Assembly (NCBI GenBank): GCA_947683425.1
Contig: CANTUQ010000102.1
Span: forward strand, 186,001-250,000
DNA length: 64,000 nt
Direction: 5' to 3'
DNA from: Excoecaria cochinchinensis
Taxonomy: Eukaryota > Streptophyta > Magnoliopsida > Malpighiales > Euphorbiaceae
This document shows positions 52,824 through 62,833 of this stretch, one piece after another. The notes under the pieces were generated by a model, which made no database searches, was not told the DNA's origin, and saw nothing but the letters and a program-made list of their open reading frames with translations. Position numbers and translations under genes: made by a program. Position 1 is the first letter of the stretch. Every line of letters begins with the position of its first letter.

Positions 52824-52840
52824 CCAAAATTGGGGGCAAC
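52824..52840 (+). other. T3 polypurine tract region
   Basis: AATTGGGGGCAAC precedes the LTR start TGTAGACACC. Confidence 0.82.
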
Positions 52841-55121
52841 TGTAGACACCGGGTCCCGAGTAGCCTTGATCAGGATTACCCGATGATGAAATTTAGCTAT
52901 GCCGGCTTATAGGCAAAAAGATTGGAGCTCAGAAGTGATTTTCCTTGTCTTTTCGGTGAGTAAAAAGTGTATTTTAAAAATATTTTAAAAATATTTTTTA
53001 AAATTATTTTGAAGAAGAAAAAGTGTGTTTTAGGTTGAGGGTATTTTATATAAAAAATAAAAAAAAAGGTGAAAAAATGATTAAAAAATGAAAAAAATAG
53101 AAAAAGTGGAAAATAGGGGAAAATAATCGCGAATTTCCGTGCGCGGAGCGCACGACGCCCTGGGCGTCGCGCTCCGCGCATCTACGCAGAAACGTGCGCA
53201 AGGCGCACGTTTGACGCCGATTTCGCCCCCACTTCGCTCATTTCGCCCATTTTCGACCGCCACTCGATTTTTAACGGTTTTTGGACGGTTTTGGGTGGTT
53301 TTTGGGTAGTTTTTGAGGGTTAAAACATTAGAAAAAATTCAGAAACAAGGGGGGAACGGATTAAGAACATTTTAGAGCAAAAAACTGAATTTTTGGGTTT
53401 TTACTTAGAGAAAAAAAATAAATCTTTACATACTTGTTTTTTAGAGTTTTTCTTCAAGTTTCCAAGCATTTTCACAAGGAAGAGACAAGGAATTCAAGAC
53501 TTCTACCTTCAATTCTTCAAAACTGAATTTGAGGGTAATTATTCTTGGTTTTACTCATTAATTCTCTTGTTAATTTCATTTATTTTTGCTTCCAATTAAC
53601 ACATTAAACATGTAAATTCTCTTAGTCTCCATATTCTTCTTCTTATTTTTATCTTTAACAAGTAAATTCTTTTAAATTTTATTATATTATTTTCATGTCA
53701 AATTATTTTTTGTCCATGTTATTATGCATGTTTAATCTAGTTTGTCAATATCTTTGATTTCTTTATGTTATATCATGATTATTATTATGTTTGCATGTGT
53801 TAAATATCATTAAAGTTTTTATTAGACTGGTTTATTGTTATCATTAGGTGCTAGTATCATTATTATCATTTATGTTATTGTTCATATTTTGCATGTATGT
53901 TAAATTTCAAATTTATTTTCTTATGCCTTTATGATAGATATTACTTTAAACTTTATTATGCATGTTAAGTTTTATTATTCTTATGTTACACATTCATGCA
54001 CATTTTATGAGTAATAAAATTGATTGTCATTAATTTTTCATGCATGTTAACCTTTATTATTAATAAATTGCATTTGCCATGATGTTATCTCATTTTATGC
54101 ATGTTAAATTGCATCATAATTATTTTCATGCATGTTATAGTATCTTATGCATGTTATATGGTCATTGTACATATTATCTTTTATGTCATATTATTTCGTT
54201 GGCTTAATCACTAACATTAATTTCTTTTATTTTTATTTTTGGTTGCAAATCATTGTTTTATTCTCATTTGAGCACCCATGCACGTGAAGGAGGAGTTGCG
54301 GGGTTTGGTATTTTCTTTATACATTTTTAATTTTCATTTTATTTTAATTTCCTTGTATATATTCATTGAATAAAATGTTTTCTTATGCGCACCTAAATAA
54401 AAATCACAAAAATAGTTTTACTAAATTAATTTAGATTTTTCATAATAAAATGGGACCAATGTCCTAGTTTTCATCCCAAATAAAATTATCACATCCAAAA
54501 TATTTTCTTTAATTGTGCATGCGGGGACCAAAGTCCTCATAATTAATAAATTCCCCGGTTTTATGTATGTTTGCACTTTTAAATGGGAGTTGTATTCCGC
54601 TCCTGGTATTGTTGTAATTTACCTTTGATGTTATTTTTGATATGTTTATCCTATCGCGTTCAATGTGAATATTTGCGCTTTTAAATTAAAATTGCATCGT
54701 GTGGAGAGAGAGCATTAATGATAATTAAAATTTGATCATAAATTAATCGAGGTAGAAATAGATGAGAAATCCCGGACCCAGCTCTGGTCTTTGGGCTCAA
54801 AGAGGCTAGAGGTCTACCCTCCAAGACACCTTTTTGTGCCACGAGACTTTAGCGCTAATCCTAGGCTCCTTAGGGCGAGAGGTTTACCTTCCAAGACCCC
54901 TCTGGTTGGCCGAAAATGGATACAACGCGTAGTCTTAGGCTCTCCGAGGCGAGAGTAACTTTCCCAATGTTCTATTGGGTGGCGACTCCATGAAACCTCC
55001 CTGTTGCCCAACATAGACGCACTTGCGATTTATTGCAAGCTATCAACGGACCCACAAATGCCCCGATCGCCCTCAAGCGGGCGGTCCCATAGGCGGCCGC
55101 GGGGATCCGGTGCGCGTCACA
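52841..55121 (+). repeat. T3 3' LTR
   Basis: 2281 bp, 42 bp shorter than the 5' LTR, with most of the length difference in the CpG array (about 53137-53220). Ends GTGCGCGTCACA. Confidence 0.93.
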
Positions 55122-55126
55122 CAGAG

Positions 55127-58100
55127 CCTCAGTGAGTCGATGGGAAGATTGTGTTGGGATTCGAGGTCTTCAATGACGTCTTCGATTGGGACATTGGATT
55201 GATCAAGCCAACAGAGGGTTTTTAGGATGAAAAAATCATGACCAAGGAGAAAGTTTGGGACCGCGAAGCGCCCGAAGAGATTATCACTGAGAGGCTAGTG
55301 ACTGCCCAGGTGAAAGGGAAGGCGATGGTGGGAGAAGCCATGCAAGGGGTCACTGCAGAGCCTCCGAAATGCCAGTTTGGTTCAGAACCGTCGGCTTCAA
55401 CAGTTGCGCCGGCGGGAGAGGAGGAAGAGAATAGTCTAGATTTTCTTTTTACTCCTGAACTTTTTAATGATGTTAATGACGTTTACAGTTCTATTAATGA
55501 AATGAATAATTTTGCTTACTTGTGTGATGTTTCTAATGATTTCAATATGCATAATCATGATCATAATTCATTCATATTTGACATTGATTCAACTGATGCA
55601 ACTCCATTTAATTTGGGAACCTCAGGAAACCCGAAAGAAATCTTGATAGCATCCAACATAACTCTTGAAGAGCGAGAAAAATTTGAGAGAATCTTAAGAA
55701 AATATGAAAAAGTCTTTTCCTGGACCTACGAAGACATGCCTGGAGTAGATCGAAAAATCACAGAACACGCTATTCCCAACATACCTAGATCATAAACCTT
55801 TCAAGCAGAAACTTAGGAGGCTCAGGCCAGAATGGGTAGATAAGGTCAAAGAGGAAATTCATAAACAAATTAAGGCCAAATTCTTAATTGAAGTGCAGTA
55901 CCCAACCTGGTTGGCCAATGTTGTCCTAGTAGCAAAGAAGGATAGTAAAGTGCGCGTATGTGTAGACTATCGAGATTTGAATAAGGCTTGTCCAAAACAC
56001 GACTTTCCATTTCCTCACATAGACGTACTGGTAGACAGTGCAGCCGCTTATATGAAGTATAGTTTCGTGGATGGTTATGCGGGTTATAATCAGATTCTCA
56101 ACAAGATAGCCGACCGGATTAAGACAGCCTTTATCACAGAGTGGGGAACATTTGCTTATAGAATGCCATTTGGTTTGAAGAACGTAGGTGCAAATTACTA
56201 GAGATGGCAACCAGGATTCTAGATGACTTGATCCATAAGGAGGTAGAAGTATATGTGGATGATATGATGATCAAGTCATCCACTAGAGAAGGCCACTTTG
56301 AAGCTTTAGAAAAGTTCTTCCAAAGGATTGGTAAGTATAACTTGCAGTTAAAGCCTAAGAAATGCATCTTCGGTGTCACCTCAGGGAAGTTGTTAGGACA
56401 TGTGGTTAGCCAGAGGGGGATCGAGGTTGACCCAGACAAAGTCAATGCCATCCGAGAGATGCCGGTGCCTCAGGAGGAAAAGGATGTCAAAAGCTTTTTG
56501 GGTAAATTATAGTATATCAGCAGGTTTATCACCAAGCTTACTTTAATTTGCGAGCCAATCTTTAAGATACTCAGAAAGGACCAACCTGTAGTGTGGAACG
56601 AAGACTGTTAGAAAGCTTTCAACACCATCAGGGAGTATTTGCTGAATCTGTCAGTTCTGAGACCACCACAGCCGGTCAAACCACTTATTCTGTATTTGGC
56701 CATAGAGGATAGCTCTGTAGGCGTCATGATGGCTCAGAAGGATGAGTTTGGAGTGGAGTTCGCGGTCTATTACCTCAGTAAGAAGTTCCTTTCCTACGAG
56801 GTCAAGTACGCAGAAGTAGAAAAGATTTGCCTAGCGGTAATTTGGGCCTCCAAGAAGTTGAGACACTATTTCCACTCTTACAAGGTACAGGTAGTGGCAA
56901 AACAGAACCCTCTTAGATACCTACAGGGAAGCTCTATCTTTGCTGGGAAAAATGGGGAGATGGTTATTGCTATTACAAGAATTTAACGTTGAATACATCA
57001 ACTGAAAAACCATTATGGGGCGCGCAGTGGCAGAGTTTTTAGCTGAGCACCCAATCCAAGGAGATTCGTATGAATTTAACTTCCCGGACGAGGATGTGGC
57101 AGCTATCACGGTTCAAGGTTGGCGGTTGCACTTTGATGGGGCTGTAAATAGCAAAGGGGGCAGGAGTAGGGATTATTCTGACAACCCCAGATGATGAGAA
57201 ACTCCCATTAGCTAAGAAGCTAAGGTATAAGGCCACCAACAATGAAGCTGAATACAAAGCATGTACTTTCAGCTTAGAAGCATTGGTAAAGAATGTGGAA
57301 GTATTTGGAGATTCATCGCTGGTGATCAATCGGATTAGAGGCGAATGGGTTGTGAAAGAAGAGCGACTAATCCCATATGTGAAATACTTGAAAGACTTGA
57401 GCGATCAGTTCAAAGTGTGCACCTTTCACTTTGTTCCTAGAGATGAGAACCAGCTAGCCGACGCGCTTGCAACTTTGGTGTCTATATGAGATAATCCTGA
57501 GGGGGTGGTTATAAAGCCTGTACTGATTTCTAGTTCCGAAAGGCCTAGCTTTAAGTTCAAGCAAGTCATGGAAATGGAAGTAGCAGATAGAAAGCCATGG
57601 TATCAGGATATCAGAAATTACTTAGAAAATGCGACGTTCCCAAAGGAGGCTACCGAGAAAGACCAGAGGTTGATTCACAATTTATCTGCTCAGTTTATCT
57701 GCATAAACGGGGTGTTATACAAATGATAAGCCGATGATATCCAATTGAGGTGTCTGGATGAAAAAGAGGCCGAAAAGGTAATGGAATAAACTCACGTGGG
57801 TGTGTGCAAAACCCACATGAATAGTTTAATGCTGGCCAAGAAGATCATGAGACAACGATTCTACTGTCTCACTATGGATACGAACTGCTCAAAATACATA
57901 AAGCAATGCCAGTTGTGTCAATAGTATGTAGATTTGAGGCACTTGCCAGTTTTAGAATTACACAATTTGACATCGCCTTGGCCGTTCGCAGCTTGGGGGA
58001 TCGACATTATCAGAGAGATACGTCCTACGGCCTCCAATGGACGTAGATTCATCATAGCTGCTATCCACTATTTTACCAAATGCGTAGAGGCTGAATCTTT

Positions 58101-58252
58101 TAAGAAAGTCGATGCTCGGGATATGGCCAAATTCATTGAAAAGAACCCAATATGCAGATACGGACTCCCACATCACATTGTATCCGACAATGGGGTCCAG
58201 TTCATGGCTGAGACGAAGAGGTTGCTTCAGAAGTACGGTATCGAGCATCACA
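55127..58252 (+). pseudogene. pol: T2 linker, RT, RNase H and integrase start, decayed
   Basis: T2 resumes exactly after the CAGAG copy, at the point where the protein was cut at 20228. Open pieces lie at 55238-55795, 55893-56201, 56204-56512, 56639-56986, 57283-57489, 57505-57726 and 57934-58252. RT (VRVCVDYRDLNKACP, YVDDM), degenerate first RNase H, second RNase H (FGDSSLVI, LADALA) and the integrase through VSDNGVQF can be followed. Stops are mainly TGG to TGA/TAG, CAG to TAG and AGG to TGA. Insertion of C3 at 58253 ends it before the last catalytic glutamate. Confidence 0.9.
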
Positions 58253-58511
58253 TGTAACACCCCATTTTCACCCTAGTAGTTTGAGCCTTGTGGTGTGTGA
58301 TTTTGTATGTATACTATTATTTTGGCATGTGTTATTTTAAGTTAAGTTTATTATGTGTTTGTATGGGATTAGTGTGTGAGTTAGTGAGGTTTGGCTTAGG
58401 TGTAGTGTGGAAGTTGGAAGTAGGTTGTTAATTGGTTGAGTCCACCAATTTGAAGAAAGAACGAGAGAGGGCAAGAAGGCAGCTGTCCCTCACTCTTTCT
58501 CTCTCCTTACC

Positions 58512-58519
58512 TTATAAAG
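58512..58519 (+). promoter_or_regulatory. TATA box of the C3 LTR
   Basis: TTATAAAG lies 70 bp after a CCAAT motif and before a CT-rich stretch (58540-58600) that suits transcription start. Confidence 0.65.
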
Positions 58520-59185
58520 CCTCCTCCATGCCATTTTTATCTTCATCTTCTTCTTTCTTCTTCTTTCTTCCTCTTCTTTGATTCTCTTTCTCTTTTGTTA
58601 GTTTTTGTTGGTGGATTTTGGCAATTCTAAGATTTGTTGAAGTACCTCCTAGTGAGTCTAAGGGGAAGGACATAGCAAGTGGAAGTGGAGCCCCTTGATT
58701 TGGAGCTAAGGATACAAAGGTTTGGGAATTTATGTGCCCTTTTTATGCATTTTCATGATTTTAGTATCTTTGATGGAATTTCTGAAAATTTGGTGTTTAA
58801 GGAGGTTCATGTTAGTATAAATGTAATGGGTTTTTGTTTGATTTAAGTTGTGATGCTTTATTGATGATTTATTGAAGCAAAAATTTAAGTTGATGGGTTT
58901 TTGCTGGAAATTTTTTGGATTTGCAATGGTTGGGATTTGAGTATATTAATTCATGATTTGATTGTGTTAATTGATGTAAAAGTTGTGTTTTATGTTGTTA
59001 ATAATTGATGGAAGGTTTGATTTGAGGTAAGGCTAAGTTTGTATTGATTTGGGTAAGTTGGGATTTGATTTTGGAATTCTTTCATTTTCTGTGTTTTTGG
59101 CTGAGATTGGAAGACCTGACACTGCTACGATCACGATGTTGTTGCAAGCATGACAAAATCGCACATTCCAGTTCTCGCTGTGCAG

Positions 59186-59485
59186 GGATGCTTGCTCCGA
59201 GTCATGAAGGGCAGCACGAGTCGTGAAGCTTTCGGCATGCACGACTCGTGAAGCTTCTCACGAATCGGCGTGGGAGCGTGAAGCATTCACGAATCGTGAA
59301 TGCTAGCATGACTTGTGCTCTATTGGAGAGCCTTGTTACGAGTTGTGTACAAGGACACGACTCATGACAGGGCAGAGGAGCATCGGCACGAGTTGTGTCG
59401 ACCTGCACGACTCGTGTCCCTTGCTTCTTCCCTCGCGATGGGCTTTCTGGCCATTGTCGCGAGCACGACTCTTGTCGCGATTGTG
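59186..59485. repeat. CACGACTCGTG palindrome array of the C3 LTR
   Basis: About ten copies of CACGAGTCGTG, CACGACTCGTG and decayed forms in both orientations, starting about 0.93 kb from the LTR start. The core is the same as in the T2 (Tat) LTR array at 9955-10130. Confidence 0.85.
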
Positions 59486-59690
59486 ACAGTGACCCCCTGC
59501 CTGCCCTATTTTTTTTTGATATTGCTCTGTTCTTCTAAAATGAATTTTATATCTTTTCTTCATGGGTTTTTACTACTGTATGTAATAAAAACATGCTTAT
59601 ATATGTGTTTTGTCATGGTTTCTTTATGATAAATTACATGTTATTTTCTGAATATGATTTGTATTATGCATGACCTGCGAGAGTCAATAA

Positions 59691-59927
59691 GTTGATAAAT
59701 AGGTATGCTTATAGAGTTCAGTTAGCTGCAGTTATGCGTTCTGGACCCTGATCAGGTCCCCGTTTGGATCCTTGCGATCCTTTTTGAACCTGAATCTTGT
59801 TTAAGATTCCATGTGAAAATGTTTTGAAACAAAAATAAAAAAATGATTTTGATACCTTCGGGTATCCATGCATTTGAGAATGAATTATTTGGTACCTCTG
59901 GGTATCTATGCGTTACTCGCTATCCAC
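59691..59927 (+). other. chromovirus LTR structured RNA domain (C3 copy)
   Basis: GTTGATA (59691-59697) can pair with TATCCAC (59921-59927) with one mismatch. Inside are GGACC/GGTCC, GGATC-CTTGC-GATCC, GAATCTT-GTTT-AAGATTC, GATACC/GGGTATC and GGTACC/GGGTATC. Relative to C2, GGTTC/GAACC has become GGATC/GATCC and GTACC/GGTAC has become ATACC/GGTAT, so both arms changed together. Confidence 0.72.
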
Positions 59928-60604
59928 TATTTCGAATAAGCAGGTTTACTGTATTCATGTGTTATTATAATTCCATTCAGAATGAATGATTGTGTGATTA
60001 ATGATGTTGACATTTTGAACATGACGAATTGTTTATTAAGACTTGATTTTCAGTATGTGCCATGTGTATGTGATTTGTTTCTGACGTCCACTGTGAATGG
60101 TCATTTTTCATTGTGCTTTCTTCACTAAGCGTTATCGCTTAGCACTAGTGTGTTATCCGTGCAGGTGTGGATGCTGTTCTAGATTTTAGGTTGGTGTAAT
60201 CCGCTATTGGTAGGGCCAACACACGTTTGAGAGAGTTTTGGAGTGTAGGCCTTTGTAATTTGTATTTCATGTAATATGTAATGTTGAGACTTTTAATGTA
60301 AAGTTTTATTTTGTATCTTCGGACACAACCTTCCTATGTATATTAATCTCCTGTAATTGACGCCTTTTGAATTTATGCTATGTAAGAGCATATTTAAGAT
60401 ATCAATGAAGCTTCCAAATTTCTATTTCCCAACCTTGATTTCCTGTTATCTTCGAGAAGTTTTAATTTATTTCGCTTTTGATATACGTTTATACTTATAT
60501 GTTTCGTATGAGTGTGTGCGTGATAACCCTTATCTATCTGGGCATTCCCTTCTCTTCTAGAGAGGTGAACTTCCCTATGTATAGGTAAGGGGTGTTACAA
60601 TTTT

Positions 60605-60617
60605 TGGTATCAGAGCC
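60605..60617 (+). other. C3 primer binding site
   Basis: TGGTATCAGAGCC, complementary to initiator methionine tRNA, five bases after the LTR end. Confidence 0.92.
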
Positions 60618-60710
60618 TAGGTTTAGACATTTCTGGGCAAGTGTAAGATAGAGTTTACGTTTAGTGTTTTGTTGGCCTGATGCGAATTTTTATTTATGTT
60701 TTGTAGTTTG

Positions 60711-61670
60711 ATGGAGTCTGCTCGTGGATCACTTGAGGGGTCAGCCGATAGTGCGAATCCTCGAGAGCAAGATCCGTCTATTTCTGGTCCGATTCAGCCA
60801 GCTAGGGTACAGCCTGAGGCCCCAGCGATTCCTTTTGAGGCCATGCTTAAGATCTCTCAGGATATGGCCAGGGTTCTGGAAAGAGTTACGGCACCTAGGG
60901 CTCCAATTGAGAATATGAGGAAATTTGGAGCGGAGGACTTTTATGGGACAAGCTTAGATGAATCTGATAAGGCTGAGAGGTGGATTGAGAAAGTGAGTCG
61001 TGTTTTAAGGGAGATTCGGTGTCCTCCAGAGAGAGAGGTTGAATGTGTGGTGTCCTTGTTGCAGGGCTCGGCGTATGATTGGTGGAGATTAATGCCTAGG
61101 CATCCTTAGCTTCCTAAGCCAGTGACGTGGGAGTTTTTCGAGCGACAATTCCACATCAAATATGTAAGCAAGGCATATAAAGAGGCCAAATGGGCGCAGT
61201 TTTTGAGTCTCAAGCAGAGAGTGTTATCAGTAGCGGAGTATAAAAAGGAGTTTAATCGACTCAGTAAGTATGCACCACCAGGAGTTCACACTGAGGAGTT
61301 CAGACGCCAACATTTTGAGGCGGGTTTGAATGAATCCCTGAAAGTTATATTGGTTTCTTTGATGTCTTCATCGGATGTCAGTTATTATCAAATTGTGCAG
61401 GCAGCCTTGAGAGCGAAACGCTCTGAAAATATCATAAGAGAGAAGGCCCAAAGGAGAAAGTCCTCTCGAGGAAGTTCCTCTTCCAGAAAGAGAACGCGAG
61501 ATCCCCAAGTGAATCCTTCTAATGAGCCTCACGCTAATCCGGCTACTAGAGGGAGAAGGCAAGAATCCTCTAGAGGGTCAGGTATAGGTAGAGTTGGTTC
61601 GGGTGGTAGAGGCGATGGAGCGCCATAGTGTTCCCATTGTAGTAAATGCCATTGGGGTGAATGCCGTTGG
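60711..61670 (+). pseudogene. gag: C3 gag, nonsense-broken
   Basis: The ATG at 60711 (MESARGS) aligns with the C2 start. TAG at 61107-61109 (CAG in C2) and TAG at about 61626 interrupt it; otherwise the capsid core (AERWIEKV, EIRCPPE, LLQGSAYDWW) and basic linker are readable. A first knuckle-like segment (CSHCSKCHWGEC) follows the second stop. Confidence 0.88.
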
Positions 61671-62833
61671 TTGATTGGGGGATGTTTTAGATGTGGGAGC
61701 ACAGACCATTTTCTAGCTAATTGCCCGAACTTGTATGAGTATACTCAGAGTCAACAAGAGGCTAGTCGAGCGGGGTTGAATGTTCCTCAGGGCAGTCGTG
61801 GTAGAGGTAGAGGACGGGGTCACGGTGGACGGCATTGGGAAAGAGAATCTTCTGAGATAGTAGATTGTCCTGTAGTGACAACTTCAAGAGCCTATGCTAT
61901 GAGAGCCCGAGATGAGCAGGACGCGCCGAAAGTGATTGCCGGTAAGTTTCAACTCCTTAACACTGGAATGTATGCTCTGATAGACCCGGGTTCTTCACAT
62001 TCTTATTTCTGTTCTGACAAACTATATGATAAATTATCTTATGAGGATAACTTAGATTATGAGATATGTGTGACCAGTCCGTTAGGGCAACGTGTTAATG
62101 TGAATCGGGTGTTTCGAAATTGTCCTTTGGTAGTGCAAGATAAGGAATTTTCAGTTGACTTGATTAGTTTGCCATTTCATGAGTTTGACCTAATCTTAGG
62201 TATGGATAGGTTGTCTAAGCACCGAGCTATAGTGGATTTCCATAGAAAAATAGTCGTGCTCAGAGATAGTGATCAGTTACCTGTGATTGTGAAAGGTTTG
62301 GGATGCAATTCTTTGCACAATGTAATTTCGGCTATGAAGGCGAGACGGTTCATGAGGAAGGGATTTGAAGCATATTTTGCCTTAGTTTTGGATTCTCGAC
62401 GAGGGCAAGTAAGAATTCAAGATATTCTCGTAGTGAGAGAATTTGTAGATGTGTTTTTGGAGGAACTACCGGGTTTGCCGCCAGAAAGAGAAGTGGAACT
62501 GTCTGTAGACATTGTGCCTGGTGCAGCTCCGATTTCCAAGGCTCCTTATCGGATGGCTCCGGTGGAATTGAAAGAATTAAAAAGTCAGTTGCAAGAGCTA
62601 CTAGATAAAGATTTCATTAGACCGAGTGTGTCTCCTTGGGGTGCTCTGGTACTGTTTGTCAAGAAGAAAGATGGTACGTTAAGAATGTGCATTGATTATC
62701 GGCAAATCAACGATGTTGCGAAGATAGCTTTTCGGACGCGGTACGGTCACTATGAATTCTTAGTGATGCCATTTGGCTTGACTAACGCGCCCGCAGCTTT
62801 ATGGATTAATGAACAGAGTATTCAGACCGTATC
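61671..62833 (+). pseudogene. pol: C3 zinc knuckle, protease and RT start with deletion
   Basis: Open from the CCHC knuckle (CFRCGSTDHFLANC) through the protease (LIDPGSSHSYF) into RT. Between YRQIN and the segment DVAKIAFRT, 43 residues present in C2 are missing by an in-frame 129-bp deletion that removes RT motif A and its aspartate. A one-base loss after LTNAPAA then shifts the frame. C4 begins at 62834. RT is therefore inactive for at least two reasons. Confidence 0.88.

Larger units (their letters stand above)
20229..55121 (+). mobile_element. T3: Tat element interrupted by C2 and T4
   Basis: The 5' LTR 20229-22551 and 3' LTR 52841-55121 are flanked by the direct repeat CAGAG (20224-20228 and 55122-55126), which proves a single insertion into T2. 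The internal parts are the primer site, leader, gag (23492-24668 and 34242-34787), protease (46707 on), RT, two RNase H domains, integrase (to 51303), a hairpin region, a 64-bp tandem repeat and the polypurine tract. C2 and T4 interrupt gag and the gag-protease junction. T3 has no extra genes between integrase and 3' LTR. Confidence 0.93.
9477..58252 (+). mobile_element. T2: oldest Tat element, host of all later insertions
   Basis: T2 survives in three pieces: 9477-13504 (rest of the 5' LTR, primer site, leader, gag), 18944-20228 (gag end and protease) and 55127-58252 (RT, RNase H, integrase N-terminal half). The pieces follow in protein order when compared with T3 and T1, which shows they were one element. 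Insertions are T1 in its LTR, C1 in gag, T3 after the protease and C3 in the integrase. Its 3' part beyond the integrase core lies outside the window. Coding parts carry many stops at TGG, CAG and CGA codons, as expected from C-to-T decay. Confidence 0.88.
58253..60599 (+). repeat. C3 5' LTR
   Basis: TGTAACACCCC to GTGTTACA, 2347 bp. CCAAT at about 58442, TATA box 58512-58519, a possible donor CCTA/GTGAGT (GT at 58652), CACGACTCGTG array, structured RNA domain (59691-59927), hairpins at about 60082-60104 and 60124-60145. Confidence 0.92.
58253..62833 (+). mobile_element. C3: degraded chromovirus in the T2 integrase
   Basis: 5' LTR 58253-60599, initiator-Met primer site, decayed gag and pol as far as the start of RT, then cut by C4 at 62834. 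The left flank is TCACA (58248-58252). The remainder lies beyond C4 and outside the window. Confidence 0.9.
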
